Below, in pieces: positions 36,553 to 49,189 of a stretch of DNA of 64,000 nt (positions are counted from its first letter, which is position 1; each line of letters opens with the position of its first letter). The notes beneath the pieces were generated by a model. It had not been told where the DNA came from and did not search any database. It was given only the letters and a program-made list of their open reading frames with translations. The DNA is from Labyrinthula sp. Ha (taxonomy: Eukaryota > Sar > Bigyra > Labyrinthulida > Labyrinthulaceae). The DNA is taken from contig JAALGZ010000028.1 in NCBI GenBank assembly GCA_015227615.1, positions 124,001-188,000 of the forward strand. Direction: 5' to 3'. A program made the position numbers and the translations under genes.

Positions 36553-37635
36553 CTATAATGAAATATTTATTTCATTACTTCCACGCTTGATGGTAATTGA
36601 GGTTTCTCTTTCAGCCTTCTCAGAAAATTTTAAATTATTTCGAGTTCTTCTACTGCTAGAAAAAATTCCACTTTTATCAGGATCAAAAGAAAAACAACGT
36701 TCAGAACCTGGAAAAATAAATTTACTAAAGAAAAAATATGAAGGCATAACTTCTACAGGAATAACAGTAAGATAAATTGTATCTATTAATAAAATAATTT
36801 TAGAAGTATTAATACTTGGAATTAAGTTTGGAATAGTTATTAGAGTAATGATAATCGTATGAAAACATATTTCAACTTTCAATGCTTTCACTTTAATATG
36901 AAAAAGATAAATTCTATTCATTTCTTTAGAACTTTTTCCAGCTTGAATATAATGATTTGTTAAGTTTTGTATTTCTTTAATTGCAAGATCTACAACAAAA
37001 TATAAGACTAAACTTAGAAGTATTCCTTTTATCATTCCATGAAGAAAACTAATTAAAATAAATTCTGAAAGAGTCAGTTTTTCCATATAGATTAAAAAAG
37101 GCATAAGAATTGCATATGGAAGTGTTGCGATAACAGATAAAAATAAAGAAATATTTTGTATTTTTTCATATTTTGGTTCTATTTTACTCAATCCAAGAAG
37201 TTCTTTTAGTATTGGGAGAAAACAAAATGTACCAGTATAGTAAAAAACTATCATATATACAACACAAAGAGAATTTCGTTTTCCTTGAAGACTTGAAAAA
37301 TCTACATCATACAAAAAATTATGATAACATAAATATGTATGAAAGACAGTTGCAGTTAATAAGAATAGAATTGTCAAGAGATTATATTTAAAAAAATAGT
37401 TTCTTTTACCTGAACTTGTTCTACTTGTTGGTTCTTGAGTTTTCATCCATTCAGTTGCATGTGCTTTAAGAAACGAAATTAATATTGCAGAAAGAATAAG
37501 CACAACCAAAACATCAAAAGAAGTACTTCCTACTCTTAAGTAGTATGAAAAAGGTTCATAAAACTCCGCAACTGTAGAATTGCAGTCACCTTCTTCAAAT
37601 AGAAACGGAGCTTCACAGTTACTTGTTTCTGCCAT
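36553..37635 (-). CDS. Seven-transmembrane receptor-like protein, family member 5
   Basis: Intact 360-residue family member. The frame stays open 49 codons further upstream but only from a non-ATG codon. The first ATG (37635) gives MAETSNCEAPF, which aligns with all paralogues, so this start is chosen. It has C7 and C18, a sequon in C-N-S-T, and TVAEFYEPF in place of TVYEFYEPF. Seven hydrophobic segments occupy similar positions. PGSERCFSFDPDKSG leads into a basic, serine-rich tail. It is closest to the member at 40688 (shared CVVYM/CVVFL and FYYTGTF/FYYIGTF region). A TATATAT-containing stretch lies about 150 bases upstream of the ATG on the minus strand. Function is inferred only from topology. 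Confidence 0.88.
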   Translation of the reverse strand: MAETSNCEAPFLFEEGDCNSTVAEFYEPFSYYLRVGSTSFDVLVVLILSAILISFLKAHATEWMKTQEPTSRTSSGKRNYFFKYNLLTILFLLTATVFHTYLCYHNFLYDVDFSSLQGKRNSLCVVYMIVFYYTGTFCFLPILKELLGLSKIEPKYEKIQNISLFLSVIATLPYAILMPFLIYMEKLTLSEFILISFLHGMIKGILLSLVLYFVVDLAIKEIQNLTNHYIQAGKSSKEMNRIYLFHIKVKALKVEICFHTIIITLITIPNLIPSINTSKIILLIDTIYLTVIPVEVMPSYFFFSKFIFPGSERCFSFDPDKSGIFSSSRRTRNNLKFSEKAERETSITIKRGSNEINISL

Positions 37636-37799
37636 ATTAAAGCTTGATTCTTTGCGGAAATACAAAAAAGTTTTGTTTCTCGAAACTGTTTGTGGGATTA
37701 AGCTTTTATTATGAAAGGTGAGACCAAAATTCTGTTTATTCTTAGACTTATTCCAGGTTAATATTCCTTCTTTTCCCAACAAGAATCACATATATAGTC

Positions 37800-40687
37800 C
37801 AAATTATATTCTCTTCTATAGTTTACATTTTGAACGTGTATTCCTGGTTAATCAATAGACCATTAGTCGTGACACTCCTATTTTTGTTTTACTGCAATTT
37901 GTATTTTTAGTGTTTTGTGAATAAAGTTGTTTCGTCTCGGAAATATCTGTTAAGATATTTAACCAATACAAGAAATATCTCGTATGTATTGTTTTGATTT
38001 AATATATCAGTACTTGTTTCTTAGTATTGATTTCTTATCACAAAAAACTACTTATATTTTTTAAATATTGTTTCATTTTCGAGAGCATATACAATAATCA
38101 ATTTGAAACAAAAATATCGAAATATATTATTTATCAATATTCTTGAAATATATATATATATATATAATTATAATATAATTTTGGGAACTCTTTTACCCGA
38201 GGTAAATATTAATCCGGTTCAATTAAAATATAACCTAAAAATAAATAACTTCTTCATTCACTCTTTGAGCCCGTATTACAAAAGTCATGTATATCTATCT
38301 AGTTTCATAAAGCGATTGGTCAAGAAAATATTCTTTCCCGGATTCAGCATAAATTGGTTTCAAAGATTGTTGGTAGTTGATAACCTGTCACAAAACAACA
38401 AAAGAAATAAGAGCTAGACATGAAATTCCCTAGAATTCGTATAACTAACGTGTACGCGAACATCCCAAGCTTTGACTCCAAATAAAATGATCTCTTTCCT
38501 GTCAACCTATTGTCTTCTGCTGTCGACTAATAAGGAGATAGCGGCAAAAACTAAAAAGCAGCTTTCTGATTAAAGTAAAAGTTGAAAGCATATCAGATCA
38601 TCTACCCTCGATGACAATATAGCGCGCTATTCCGGTGTGAAGATGACACCTGGTAAAGTGATGAAGCTCTCCCAAGATTAACACACTCTAATACTTCAGT
38701 AGAAATATCACTGATTATGCGACGCCCCACATGAGTGGACTTATTCTTGAGTAGTGGTGGGTTTTGAAAAAATTATCTATAATTGTTTGCTAATCATTTT
38801 GATTCTGATTATCAATAAAATAATTGGAATTTTTAGCTTTATCAAATGCTTCTGATTATATTTTGATTTTCAAAATAGAGAGGGGCTATGCGACCCTTTC
38901 TCAAATTGGTGAGAATTTATTACTTATTTTTTTTTGCGCCGTACTAGAACCATTAAAAACTGGCCATACAACGTTTGAATAATCTGGTAATAAAACGTGG
39001 TTGGACGATTTTAATATTTTTTTGAAACTTGGGGTACGGTTCCGAAATGTAAAAGCATTTTTTTCGGTTAATTGGTCCAGGGCCTTTCGATGCAGCCTTG
39101 TATTGATAATCAATTAATCATTAATAAATAATTATAAGAGTTAGTGAACCATCAGAAACAATTATTTCGAAAACTTTTAACATTAATTCTTTCAATAAAT
39201 TACTAAGAAAGCAACCCCGAACCTTAATTTTAGCTTTGTTCTGATCTATTGCAAAATGCATATAGCACTTGTGGTAACAGAAGTAGTTGCTTAGTGCAAG
39301 TATATAGATGTAAACTAAATAAAGTGTTCTTGTTTAATCTCTTGAAAGCTTATTGCATAACCAGTGTAATGAGGAAAATTGTTTGTGTTGCCCGTACGGG
39401 TACTTGAGATATCTTACTGTAGCAATACTAAAGCTTCTGAGACGATAGGTATAATTGAAACCTCTCTTGCTTCTATTACCTCCTAGCTTAAGCATTGCAG
39501 AGATTATTATGGTCTCTTCTCTCTTCAGCCTTAATCTTACGCAGTTGTTTCTATGAATTTATCTTGATTCAATCAATTTAAATGTGTTAATAACGGAAAG
39601 GCATTGTGTAGACTTATCAAATACTGGCAATGCTACTTTCCGTAGCCCTAATTTTAAAGAATAACAAAAAAATTGAGAATATTAATATACTTAACTTGTC
39701 TACAAAAAAATAGTATTTGGGATGAGTTGTTGGTTAAGAAATAATATTCTATACTTAAATACTAGAATAAAGGCTAGTACAGGTTTCGGGAAAAATACCA
39801 ATATTCATAAAATCAAATACTGAACTGAGACTTACTAAAACTATCAGAAGAAACAAAACACTAACTTCAAGTTTACAATATTCGAAATTTGCACTTTGAA
39901 GTTTAGATATTCCAAAACCGTGGAGCTATTTTTTTAGCACAAAAATATTGAAGGTTTCTCCTTTACTGTTCAGAACAGAATATATACTCGAGAATGTGAA
40001 AACATATTTTGCAAGAACTCATGGTTTCCTTAGAGTGTGTTTCTTATTTTGTACTATTTTTCCCTCTTGTACTTCGCAGTCTAAGAAAGAATATAACTCT
40101 TAGTCTAGTTATATCAATGAAAAGACAACACTTAGACAAGATCTGTATTGAATGATGTAACTATTTGAGTATAAGAAAATAGTTTTTTATTTTTCTTTAT
40201 AATATGTCACTTTGTCAATACGAAGAGCTTTTTTCAATGGAAGGAAACCAAGCCCAATAACAAGTTCTAGATACAAGATAATATAATCTTTGGTATTCAA
40301 TATTTTATTTCCTTTTGATTCTTTAGAAATCTAAACAAAGTTCAGAGCAAGAAACAAACTGAAATTAAGCTTTTTTAAATTGACACTCCGTCTTGCGTTT
40401 CAGGAAATGATAGAATTTTACTTGGTGTTTAACTTTATGGGAATTGTATCAGAATATATTCTAAAAAAATACATATTCTTTCAAGGTTAGAAACTATTCA
40501 CAAGATAGCTTGAGGCAAGATAACTCTTAATCAAGTTTCTATTTATTGTTCTGAAATATTAGCAGGTATGACTTGTTCATCTAAAGACTAATCCATAGCT
40601 TTTGTTCTATAAAATTCAGAATAACAGCTCAAGATATAAACCTTAGTAGTTAAAGTATTTCTAACAAACAAGATTACGAATTTCACA
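37800..40687. other. Intergenic stretch, no gene seen
   Basis: No supportable gene. An (AT)n tract lies at about 38149-38168. The 104-codon frame at 38103 is low-complexity, begins from a non-ATG codon and matches nothing known. Confidence 0.45.
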
Positions 40688-41773
40688 CTACAGCGAGGAA
40701 GAAAAATTGTCTTTTTCTGGTTTAATTGCAAGTTCTTTTCCTTTAGTTAAATTTTCCGAAAGCTCTGGAATTTCTCGTAAACTTTTTCCACTTGAAACTT
40801 GCTCTTTTCTTGTTGGATCAAATGAAAAACAACGTTCTGAACCTGGAAAAATAAACTTACTAAAGAAAAGATATGATGGAATTAATTCTAAAGGAATGAA
40901 AGCGAGATATATAGAATCTATCAATAGTACGACTTTGGTTGTATTTAAAGATAAAACCAAATTTGGTGCGGCAATGAAAACTAAGAATAATGAATGAAAA
41001 GATATTTCATTTCTAAAAGCCTTTAACTTAACCAGAAAAGTATAAAGCTTATTTAATTCTTCTGAACTTTGTCTATTCTTAGCATAATAATCTGTTAAAT
41101 TTTGAAATTCTGTTATTGCAACACTAACAATAGAATATAAAACTAAACTTAAAAAAACTCCATTTATCATACCTTGAAGAAAACATATAAAAGTAAAACA
41201 AGAAAGATTCAATATTTCAAAATAAATTAGAAAAGGCATAACAATAACATACGGAATGGTGATCAATTTAGAAAGAAACACAGAAACAGTTTGAATTCTC
41301 TCTTTCTTTGGATCAAGATAAGTTAAACCTAAGAGTTCTTTTATTATAGGAAGAAAACTAAAAGTTCCAATATAGTAAAAAACTGCTAAGAAAACCACAC
41401 ATATAGCATTTAGTTTTCCTTGATGACTTGTAAATTCAACATCATACAAGAAGTTATTGTATGCTAAATAGGTTTGAAAAAGAGTACCAAGTACCAAAAA
41501 TACAATTGTAAAAAGATTATATTTGAAGAACTTTCTCTGTTTCTCTGAACTTAATTTACTTCTTTGCTTTTTTCTCTTACATAAAAAAGTGTTGTGTGCT
41601 TTGAGAAAAGAAACTAAAATCACCAAAAGTGATAAGCAAGTTAATACACTGACTATAGTACTGGTTACTCGTAAATAATATGAAAAGGGTTCATAAAATA
41701 CAGCAACAGTTAAGTCACAAAGTTTGTCTTCACCCGAAAGAAAAGGTGGTTCACACTTATCTGAAGTGTTCAT
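40688..41773 (-). CDS. Seven-transmembrane receptor-like protein, family member 6
   Basis: Intact 361-residue family member starting MNTSDKCEPPF. It has C7 and C19, sequon N2, and TVAVFYEPF in the signature, a variant shared in part with the 36553 gene, so these two are likely sister copies in the same orientation 3 kb apart. Seven hydrophobic segments follow; the first intracellular loop is very basic (CKRKKQRSK). After PGSERCFSFDPTRK the tail is charged, ends SSSL and is serine/lysine rich. About 105 bases upstream on the minus strand, GGACAA followed by a CCGGTCAT string partly recalls the block before the plus-strand members. Function is inferred only from topology. Confidence 0.9.
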   Translation of the reverse strand: MNTSDKCEPPFLSGEDKLCDLTVAVFYEPFSYYLRVTSTIVSVLTCLSLLVILVSFLKAHNTFLCKRKKQRSKLSSEKQRKFFKYNLFTIVFLVLGTLFQTYLAYNNFLYDVEFTSHQGKLNAICVVFLAVFYYIGTFSFLPIIKELLGLTYLDPKKERIQTVSVFLSKLITIPYVIVMPFLIYFEILNLSCFTFICFLQGMINGVFLSLVLYSIVSVAITEFQNLTDYYAKNRQSSEELNKLYTFLVKLKAFRNEISFHSLFLVFIAAPNLVLSLNTTKVVLLIDSIYLAFIPLELIPSYLFFSKFIFPGSERCFSFDPTRKEQVSSGKSLREIPELSENLTKGKELAIKPEKDNFSSSL

Positions 41774-41879
41774 ACTTACAGTTTTTTTTTATTTTACTGA
41801 AAGTGTAAAAAGTTTCTGAAGAGTTTCAGGTACTAATTTGATGACCGGAGGTAGGAAAGTTTTGAAACAAGTTTGTCCT

Positions 41880-44800
41880 CTTTAGAAGTATTTCCCGGCT
41901 TTCGTCATCTTCCCAATAGTTACTTCTTTTCTTTTACCAGTTTTTGTCTTATGGACATTTCTGGTTTTATAGCACGATGTTCATGTTTTTCCGTAGAGTG
42001 GTCTTCCCGGGTAGCATGTAGTTAGGAAGAATTGAACTGGTGGGTACAGGTACAAGTAAAATTACGTTTCCAAAATTCCGGCCATTTTGGTTGTTTCCGA
42101 ATTACAGTAATGTCATATCGCTTCATTAATTATCATTTATCAATTGTCATTTTTCAGATATCATGAAATATTTTGTCATACTTCGTTCAAGGAGGATAGA
42201 ATGAACAAATCTGGCTAAAAAATTAAATTAAATATAATATATTCATCTGATAAAACTAACTATAACGTCTTGATATTTTTGTTTAAAATTTTTAGCACAT
42301 CTAGTAAACTACTCTTATTATGGAGGACTCTAACAGCTTCCGGAAAGAACTACTGATTACCTAAAGCAACCGTTAGGGTGGACCCCTGGTGGACCTTTTC
42401 TAAAATAATATTAAATTAACCTTCTATCTCTTCCCTTGAGAGCTATGTCTTGCTTGAAGAAGAGTTTAGGCTCTTATTCCTCTTGCAGATGTGTGCATCA
42501 CAGTTACAACTTGTAGAAAAATCAAAGTTGTGATGAAAAGGATTACCTAGTCTTTTCTTTCTATAAAATAGATTTATAACTAGAATTATTGCTTCATTTT
42601 TAGTTTTTAGGATCTTTGTTGACTTAGAATATTGGTGATGTAGCAACTGCTGGAACTATCTACTATGGAGTTAGCTAATCTATTGAATCTATTCACCTCT
42701 ATAATTGTGTAATTTTTTACCGTAATAGCTTTAATGATTAGTAGATATGCCACACTATCCTTAGATTGCCTACAAAAAAACTGTTTATACTTTTCGACAC
42801 TTTTTATCTCACCTTTCCAGAAATCCAGAACATACTCTAGGAACTAGACGAATAATTGCTTCTAAGACGTTTAGAGCTATTGCTAAGCCTTTTCAGGTTT
42901 CCAGTACCATTGAATCATACCCCTCATAAAATTTTGTTTATTTAACATTATTTTAGGTAGTTATAGATTCATTTCTAGCTTCATTGTAATTATGCCTAAC
43001 CTATACACGAGGCGAGGCTAATATGTTCTTTAAAACTAAGCAGATATGTCTTTAAGGACATAAATTTAGCAAAGGGCTCAGATTATTCAGTTGGCCTAAG
43101 CCCCAGAGAATTTGGTCTAAAGAGAAATACTCTGTGGGGTTCTTTCAATATATTACAAAAGCAATTTAAAGAATGTATCTTGCACCTGTTCTTTATATCT
43201 TGAGATATATTTGTTGTATAGCTGTTTCGCTCTAAGGTTTTATTATTACCTGGCTTAATATAGGAGTAGAAGGTTACTGCAAATCTAAAAACCTAAAACA
43301 ATTAGAAATTTAAGGTTTAATGTGTTATAAAAATAACACAAAACTTACTATAGTATTATGTTAAATATTTAGGATAATCAGAAGTTACAATTCACACGAA
43401 AAATAAGTAAGTTGATAGAATGCGATTATAATTTTAAATAAGATTAACCAAATTATCTATAGGTCTTGTTCTAGATGGGTTCGTTTTTGTCCTTGCTGGT
43501 CATTTTAGTATTAATTATGTTGGTACCGATATTGTCACTCTTAGGTCACCCTTCTTGTTAAAGCCAATGAGCTTAGTCTACAACCAGTAGTTTAAATTTT
43601 CATTTTTTCAACTGTGCCCTTAAAAAAAATAAAAGGACAGGGTGTCTCGATAACTTTATGAAAAGAATTCAAATACTTTTTTCTCGTTATAATATTAATA
43701 ATCAAATTTTTCATGAAAAATACATAATTAGATTTGTTAAAAAAAAACAAAATTTTAGTATGAATTCTAATTATCTATTCATTAATATAAAGGTACCTAA
43801 CTCAAACAGAAATATGGTCTAACCCAGATTTTACTTCATTGAATTTTTAACGACTTTTTCAGAAATTGGCTTCTAATTTTCAAGTTCTTATATGTTTCAA
43901 TGTTTGAAAAGTACTTAAAAAATACCTCATGTGGTGACTCTTGCGGAAAAGAAATTTTTTTTTTCTAGTTTAGCATGTTTTCTCGATCGGGATTTTAAGA
44001 GTTATGACCTAATTACTTCCCATATTTTTTCAATGACTGGAATATACATCCCTCCATATTATGGAATGTAAGAGCGATATTAAAATTTCTTGATTATTAA
44101 CTCGTTTGGTTAGTAAAACTTTTTCTTCTGGAGTATTCGCAAAGTCATTTAGTTGTATTTGAGTACATTGGTAATTTTACTAAGCACCTCTTTGTGAAAC
44201 TTTATCAGAATTTATTATAGATAGTTAGTAGGGAGGTTAGAATTTTAATTTCTTTGTATTACGGAATCTAATTTCTATTTCCTATTTAAGTCTCAGAACA
44301 ATTTAATTCTTTATTTTTTCCAGGTTGCGTTTCTGTAATAGTTTTGAATTTTTTCTTAGAACGAAAGTGTATATTTATTACATTAGGGTTCAGTTAAGGT
44401 TGAGAAGAAGCTTGTGGAGCTTGATTCGGTACTAGAAACTCATATTAGGGCATGCTTAACAAAGGAACTATTTCTTTTGCTCAGTTATGAATGAATCATA
44501 ATTAGTTTTGAAAGAAAAATTCAGAGATCATAGATATTGTGCTAAATGCTTCATACCACTTGTGACTAATTTGTTACATTACGAGAGTATTTTACCAAAT
44601 CAGAAAAAAATCAGTTGTGAATTGGTTATCAAGTTTTGAGAGAGAAGAGAAAAAAGTAGCTAATCACTTTTTAACTATATCATTAGAAGAGTACGAATTG
44701 ACTTGATTAATCGCCTGTTGTTATCAATAAGAGAATACTACTAATCCAGGTTTGAACATCTTTCACTTGAAGCAGCCGCCATGTTGTAGAGAACATAAAT

Positions 44801-46388
44801 ATAGTTAGGACCTACTTTGGAATGTTCTCCATTCTGTTTTTTGCCAAAACGTATGGGAATAAATAGAATATGCATATTTGTTGCCGGTTGAATATATTGC
44901 TAAATTAAGGGAACCTTAAGTAATAAATAAATAAAATAATAAGCTCACAACTTCTTCTATTTTTCACTGATGAAATACGGCACAATTAATAAATCAATAG
45001 GCTTTATCATTCTTTTGTTCAAACTGCTTTGTAATATTATACTTGGGATTAAAAAAAAATTGTCTTAAATGTGCCAACTTAGCTGGTGAGCTGATTATGG
45101 CTTATACTCTAGGCTTGTACAACTTTAGCATCCTAGCCTTTCTTATCATCTAACCGGTTTCAATTTAGTTACCTATGTTTCAGGAATAGTATAAATTGAT
45201 ACAAGTTCAAAATTATGCTACTGTTCTGGTATGTATTTAGAACTATATGCTTATGTTGGTTTTGTTATTTACTTGTTAAAAAACTATTATTTAATCTCCA
45301 TACTCCTAAGAAAGCTTATATTTAGAAAATTCTTCTATCCACATATAATTTACTTTTGTTCTTCATATCTCCTGATTTAATTAGCACTTAGGTCAATTTC
45401 GCTCCAATCAATAACTGCTTTTCAATATTTTGTATCTAAAATATCTAAGCACCTAAATATATTAAACAATACTTCTTATGTTCTGGTAATTCCTTAACGC
45501 TTAGCTTACACTAATTTATCTATCAGATTTATAAAGTAAACTCCTCTTTTCATAGATAATGTAGAAATAAGGTTCAAACTTAATGTTTCGTTAATTCGAA
45601 CGATATTTACATTATGTAAGAGGAAGAACAATAATCTAGTTTTTCATATTACACTTTGATTATATTCGAGTTAAACTAAAATGTAACAAAGATTCAGAAG
45701 ATTTAATAAAAAGTACTCGTAGATTATTTTGTCTTTATACAGACACCCTATCTAACTTAAGAAATAAATGGCAATAGTATGAAAGATAAACATCCAGTTT
45801 TGAAGAGTATACGCTTATCATTAGAAATTAGTATTAGCTTGATCTCTTTAGTGCACAAATATTTGAAAAAAAAAACTACTTCTTACAAACATGTTAATTA
45901 AAACTATTCTATTCGAGAGCAAAATGTCTTTTCCTGTAAATAGAGAAGGAAGAGTTTTATTTATGTCAAAAAAGTCAGCTTAAGAACTAATGAAACAGAC
46001 CTCAGAAATCAGGAAAAGGCTTCATAAACATACTCTGTTAGTTAAATAACTCGAAGGAGTTTGATCGAACAAAACTTTATTAGAACCGATAAAGCTATCA
46101 AATTAACATAAATTATCTTCTTTATTTAATGAAGTTCAGGATTATACTGTCATAGATGCTTCTGCACTAAAAATAAGATACCAATGAAAACTACGACTTG
46201 ATATAAGAGTTTCAGCATGAAAACAAAGATCAAGAAAGGTCACACAAAATAAAATGGTGTTCACTCGGTTCGAAAAAAGTATTATTATTAATGCAAACCC
46301 CTAACCCCTAAATGCTTTTACAACATAAATCTCTTTCAATAAATAATAAATACTATATTCGTTTATTTTGTTAAAAAATTTTCTCAAT
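41880..46388. other. Intergenic stretch, no gene seen
   Basis: No gene can be supported in this 4.5 kb. Frames are short and interrupted. Two tandem CCCCTAA-like units at about 46297-46311 resemble a telomere-type repeat but are too few to mean much. Confidence 0.45.
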
Positions 46389-47147
46389 CTATGCAGATAT
46401 TTTCTCCTTGAGCTTTGTTTTTGGTAAAAGTTGTTTCTTTTTAAAAAAACCTGGAAAACTCTTTCTTTTTTTCTTCTCTATATCTTCTATTTTTTGTGCT
46501 GATTCTGTAATTATATTTAAATCCTTTTGTATTCCAGGAAGTACTTTTGTTACATCTTTCACATTAATCAATATCTTTATAGAACTTAAAATAGATTCCA
46601 AATAATCAACTGGTTCTTCTGAACCAATACCTTCCCATTTAACTGCAAGAATTGCATTTTCTTGAAAACTTTTAAAGTTATTCTTATTGTCATCAACTAT
46701 AACTAATTTTTTTAATTCGTTTTCTGTAAACTTATCACTCAGAATTTTAAAGTATGACTTTTTTCCTTTTTCCTCATTTCCAACTCGACAATCTTTTCTG
46801 TATAATCTAAGATTATTCTTTAAATTTTTTGGAAGAATCGTATCAAGAACACAATCTGCATACAGTTTTTCTCCAGCGGTCCAAAAAACAACATTCAAAT
46901 CTAGTTTTGATAGCTCAGAAAGAAAGTTTTCAACTCCAGGTCTTCTTACAAACTTAACTTGGACCTCTTTTACACCAAGTTTATCCTTTTTTCTCATATA
47001 TGCTCCATATTTCTTTACTATATATTTTTTTGGTACTTTTTTGTTTAATGCAATTTGAAACAACCTCTTTTCATAGTTTTTTACAATAATATGATATGAG
47101 TGAACAAGAACTTCATCTAAATCTAAAACTACTATAAGTTTCTCCAT
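46389..47147 (-). CDS. FCP1/SCP-type HAD phosphatase
   Basis: This 252-residue protein belongs to the FCP1/SCP (NLI-interacting factor-like) branch of the HAD superfamily. The phosphatase motif LDLDEVLVHS places the nucleophile and acid at D9 and D11. RRPG at 68-71 and VVFWTAG (motif II threonine at 90) follow, then a lysine-rich helix and VIVDDN (D152, D153). This is the full HAD core without an added BRCT domain, so it is closer to small SCP or Dullard/TIM50-like enzymes than to full FCP1. Relatives dephosphorylate serine/threonine, for example the RNA polymerase II CTD; the substrate here is unknown. The tail (about 220-252) is rich in lysine and could be a nuclear localisation signal. The frame extends 16 codons upstream only from a TTG. 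The ATG at 47147, 79 bases below a TATA box, is the sensible start. Confidence 0.88.
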   Translation of the reverse strand: MEKLIVVLDLDEVLVHSYHIIVKNYEKRLFQIALNKKVPKKYIVKKYGAYMRKKDKLGVKEVQVKFVRRPGVENFLSELSKLDLNVVFWTAGEKLYADCVLDTILPKNLKNNLRLYRKDCRVGNEEKGKKSYFKILSDKFTENELKKLVIVDDNKNNFKSFQENAILAVKWEGIGSEEPVDYLESILSSIKILINVKDVTKVLPGIQKDLNIITESAQKIEDIEKKKRKSFPGFFKKKQLLPKTKLKEKISA

Positions 47148-47225
47148 ATTCTTTTTTATTTCTACTGTTGTTTCCTTTTTTAAATCTGTCCTCAAGAAGT
47201 TTCTGTACTGTTTCTTTTGGTGTTT

Positions 47226-47235
47226 CTATTTATAC
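47226..47235 (-). promoter_or_regulatory. TATA box of the HAD phosphatase gene
   Basis: On the minus strand this reads GTATAAATAG, a near-consensus TATA box 79 bases upstream of the ATG at 47147. It predicts transcription starting near 47200 and a leader of about 50 bases, which also argues against any start above 47147. Confidence 0.6.
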
Positions 47236-47239
47236 CCGT

Positions 47240-48820
47240 TTATATTCTGTTTGTTTTTCAGTTTGAGAAAGATATAGAAAAAAGAAAATTGACCCGGGAA
47301 AACCCGAGAAAAAAATTACAGCTGATAATTATAAGAAAATATAATCGGGATAAAATATATTGTCTCGATTTAAATATCATCCCTATTCTCAATAGTACAT
47401 TTTATACTGGTGAGAGGTATTTGATACGCTAATTTAATACTCTCGTTTTTTTTTATCACAAAAAGCATTTATTTCAGTAATGATATATCGGTAAATTCTA
47501 TTATAATAATTTCTAAATTTGTAACTAAAATTATTATAAGATTATTAATGTTATTGAATATACTGGTAAGATTATTTTAATATATATATATATATATATT
47601 GTATATATTAAACTGATAATTGAAATAGTATTAAAATATATTTAGAAAAAGAATTTACAAAGAAATTAATAAATATATATTTTATTCTTTTGAAAAAGCA
47701 TCAACCATTCATTTCATATATTATTATTTTATAGAAATTTCTTAATTATTTAGAAACTTTGATAAAATTATTGTTTAAATATTTTTCTAAAATGAAGAAA
47801 ATCGAAACAATAATATCAATTTCATTACAAGAAGAATATGTTTTTTTTTATATACTGCAATGTTGAGAATATATTTCAATATGATTAACAGTGAAAACTG
47901 CTTATTCTTTTAATAACGTTCTGTTTCTAAAAAACTTGGAGAGAAAATGCTTGAAAGTAATAAGGAACAGTAGAAAATAAAATGTTGGAGACTATTGTTT
48001 GTCACTTCAGTCAAGAGAAGTAGCAAGGGAGAACTTAGAAGTTTCATACTGTTATTTCTCACTTTTTGTGATGAAATCTTATCAACTGCCTTTGGTTTCC
48101 ATGCTTGCATTGCGGCCATTAAAACTTCATTTGCAGGAGTTCGGGCTAAGCAATTTTTTCTTAGCTAAAAGTCTTAATCTATCATCGTTTGTTCTACCAA
48201 ATTGCAGAACAGAAGAAATGTAGAATATTTTTTTAGCGAAATAAATTTTCGACAGACGTAAACCCAACTTTCGAACACAATCCAGCAAAGATAGTTCAAT
48301 AAGCAAAGAACTATTCATTATATTACTTATTGCCCTACATGGTGTAGACATGTAACTTCAAAGTAAGAAATGGCGTAGTCTACATGAAAATTGCTTAGCA
48401 AGTAGTTATTACCCATATCAAACTGTTTCATCCCTCTACATTAAACAGAAATTAGGTATAATGTCTTCTTTTTACGGCAATACACTGATATGCACGCAGA
48501 AACATTTACAGCATTGTGACAAACTTGAGCATTCTGGTGATTGATGTGAACTTGTCAATCATGAGAAGTAACTTAGAAATGTTATAGGCAATCTATTTCT
48601 TTGGTTTATTTACCCTCTTGTTTTATTCAGAGTAATAATGTTCTCCTGCGAAATTTCAAAATCTTGGTCACAATTATTTGGAACCTTATCAAGAACAAAC
48701 TATATGTAAAATTGTGTTTTCCTTGTGAAGAAAAATAGGCAAATGAAAAACTTTATCTGAGCAGAGTGTTAAAGCCTGTTTTGGAATCAGAAACGCCTTT
48801 AGGCTGAAACATCTGTATCT
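47240..48820. other. AT-rich intergenic stretch
   Basis: Very AT-rich DNA with an (AT)n tract at about 47580-47600. I see no gene. Short frames at 47910-48351 overlap each other on both strands and look like chance. Confidence 0.5.
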
Positions 48821-48826
48821 TTCTAG

Positions 48827-49186
48827 TTGGTTACTAGTGCATTTCCTAGAGGGTATCATTGGTTTTTAGAATTGTTAGAAAATTCTATTGTGTACTTAAC
48901 AAACAAGCCAAAGAACCAAAGTAATATTTACTGCATTTTTTTGTTTGAACTAACTACTTGTTCTTCGACAAGAACGACTTGTTTGTGGTCAATTCAACCA
49001 TCATATGATCAAGATAAGAAATCTTGTGGTTTGTACATGCTACGTCGTAATTTTCTAAATCACACTTCTTGGCAGTGCAGACAGAGAGATATTACTTTGC
49101 TCAGTTCTTCTAGAAATAATTTTGGGTGTGCCCAGATAAATACTAAATACTATGGTGTTCTGAACAGTACTCGACACCAAGAATAG
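48827..49186 (+). pseudogene. Possible remnant of a Ulp1-like cysteine protease
   Basis: An open plus-strand stretch without an ATG encodes G-Y-H-W-F-L-E-L near its start and D-Q-D-K-K-S-C-G-L-Y-M-L about 56 residues later. The H-W pair and the Q...C-G-x-Y-x-L box recall the catalytic histidine and cysteine regions of C48/Ulp1-like proteases, which are common in eukaryotic transposons. The spacing is about ten residues shorter than usual and nothing else is recognisable, so this is tentative. It would be a relic, not a working gene. Confidence 0.22.
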
Positions 49187-49189
49187 ACC

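Noticed and set aside
46297-46311. Telomere-like CCCCTAACCCCTAA units
   Set aside because: Only two units in AT-rich DNA, with no array; not enough for an interstitial telomere call.
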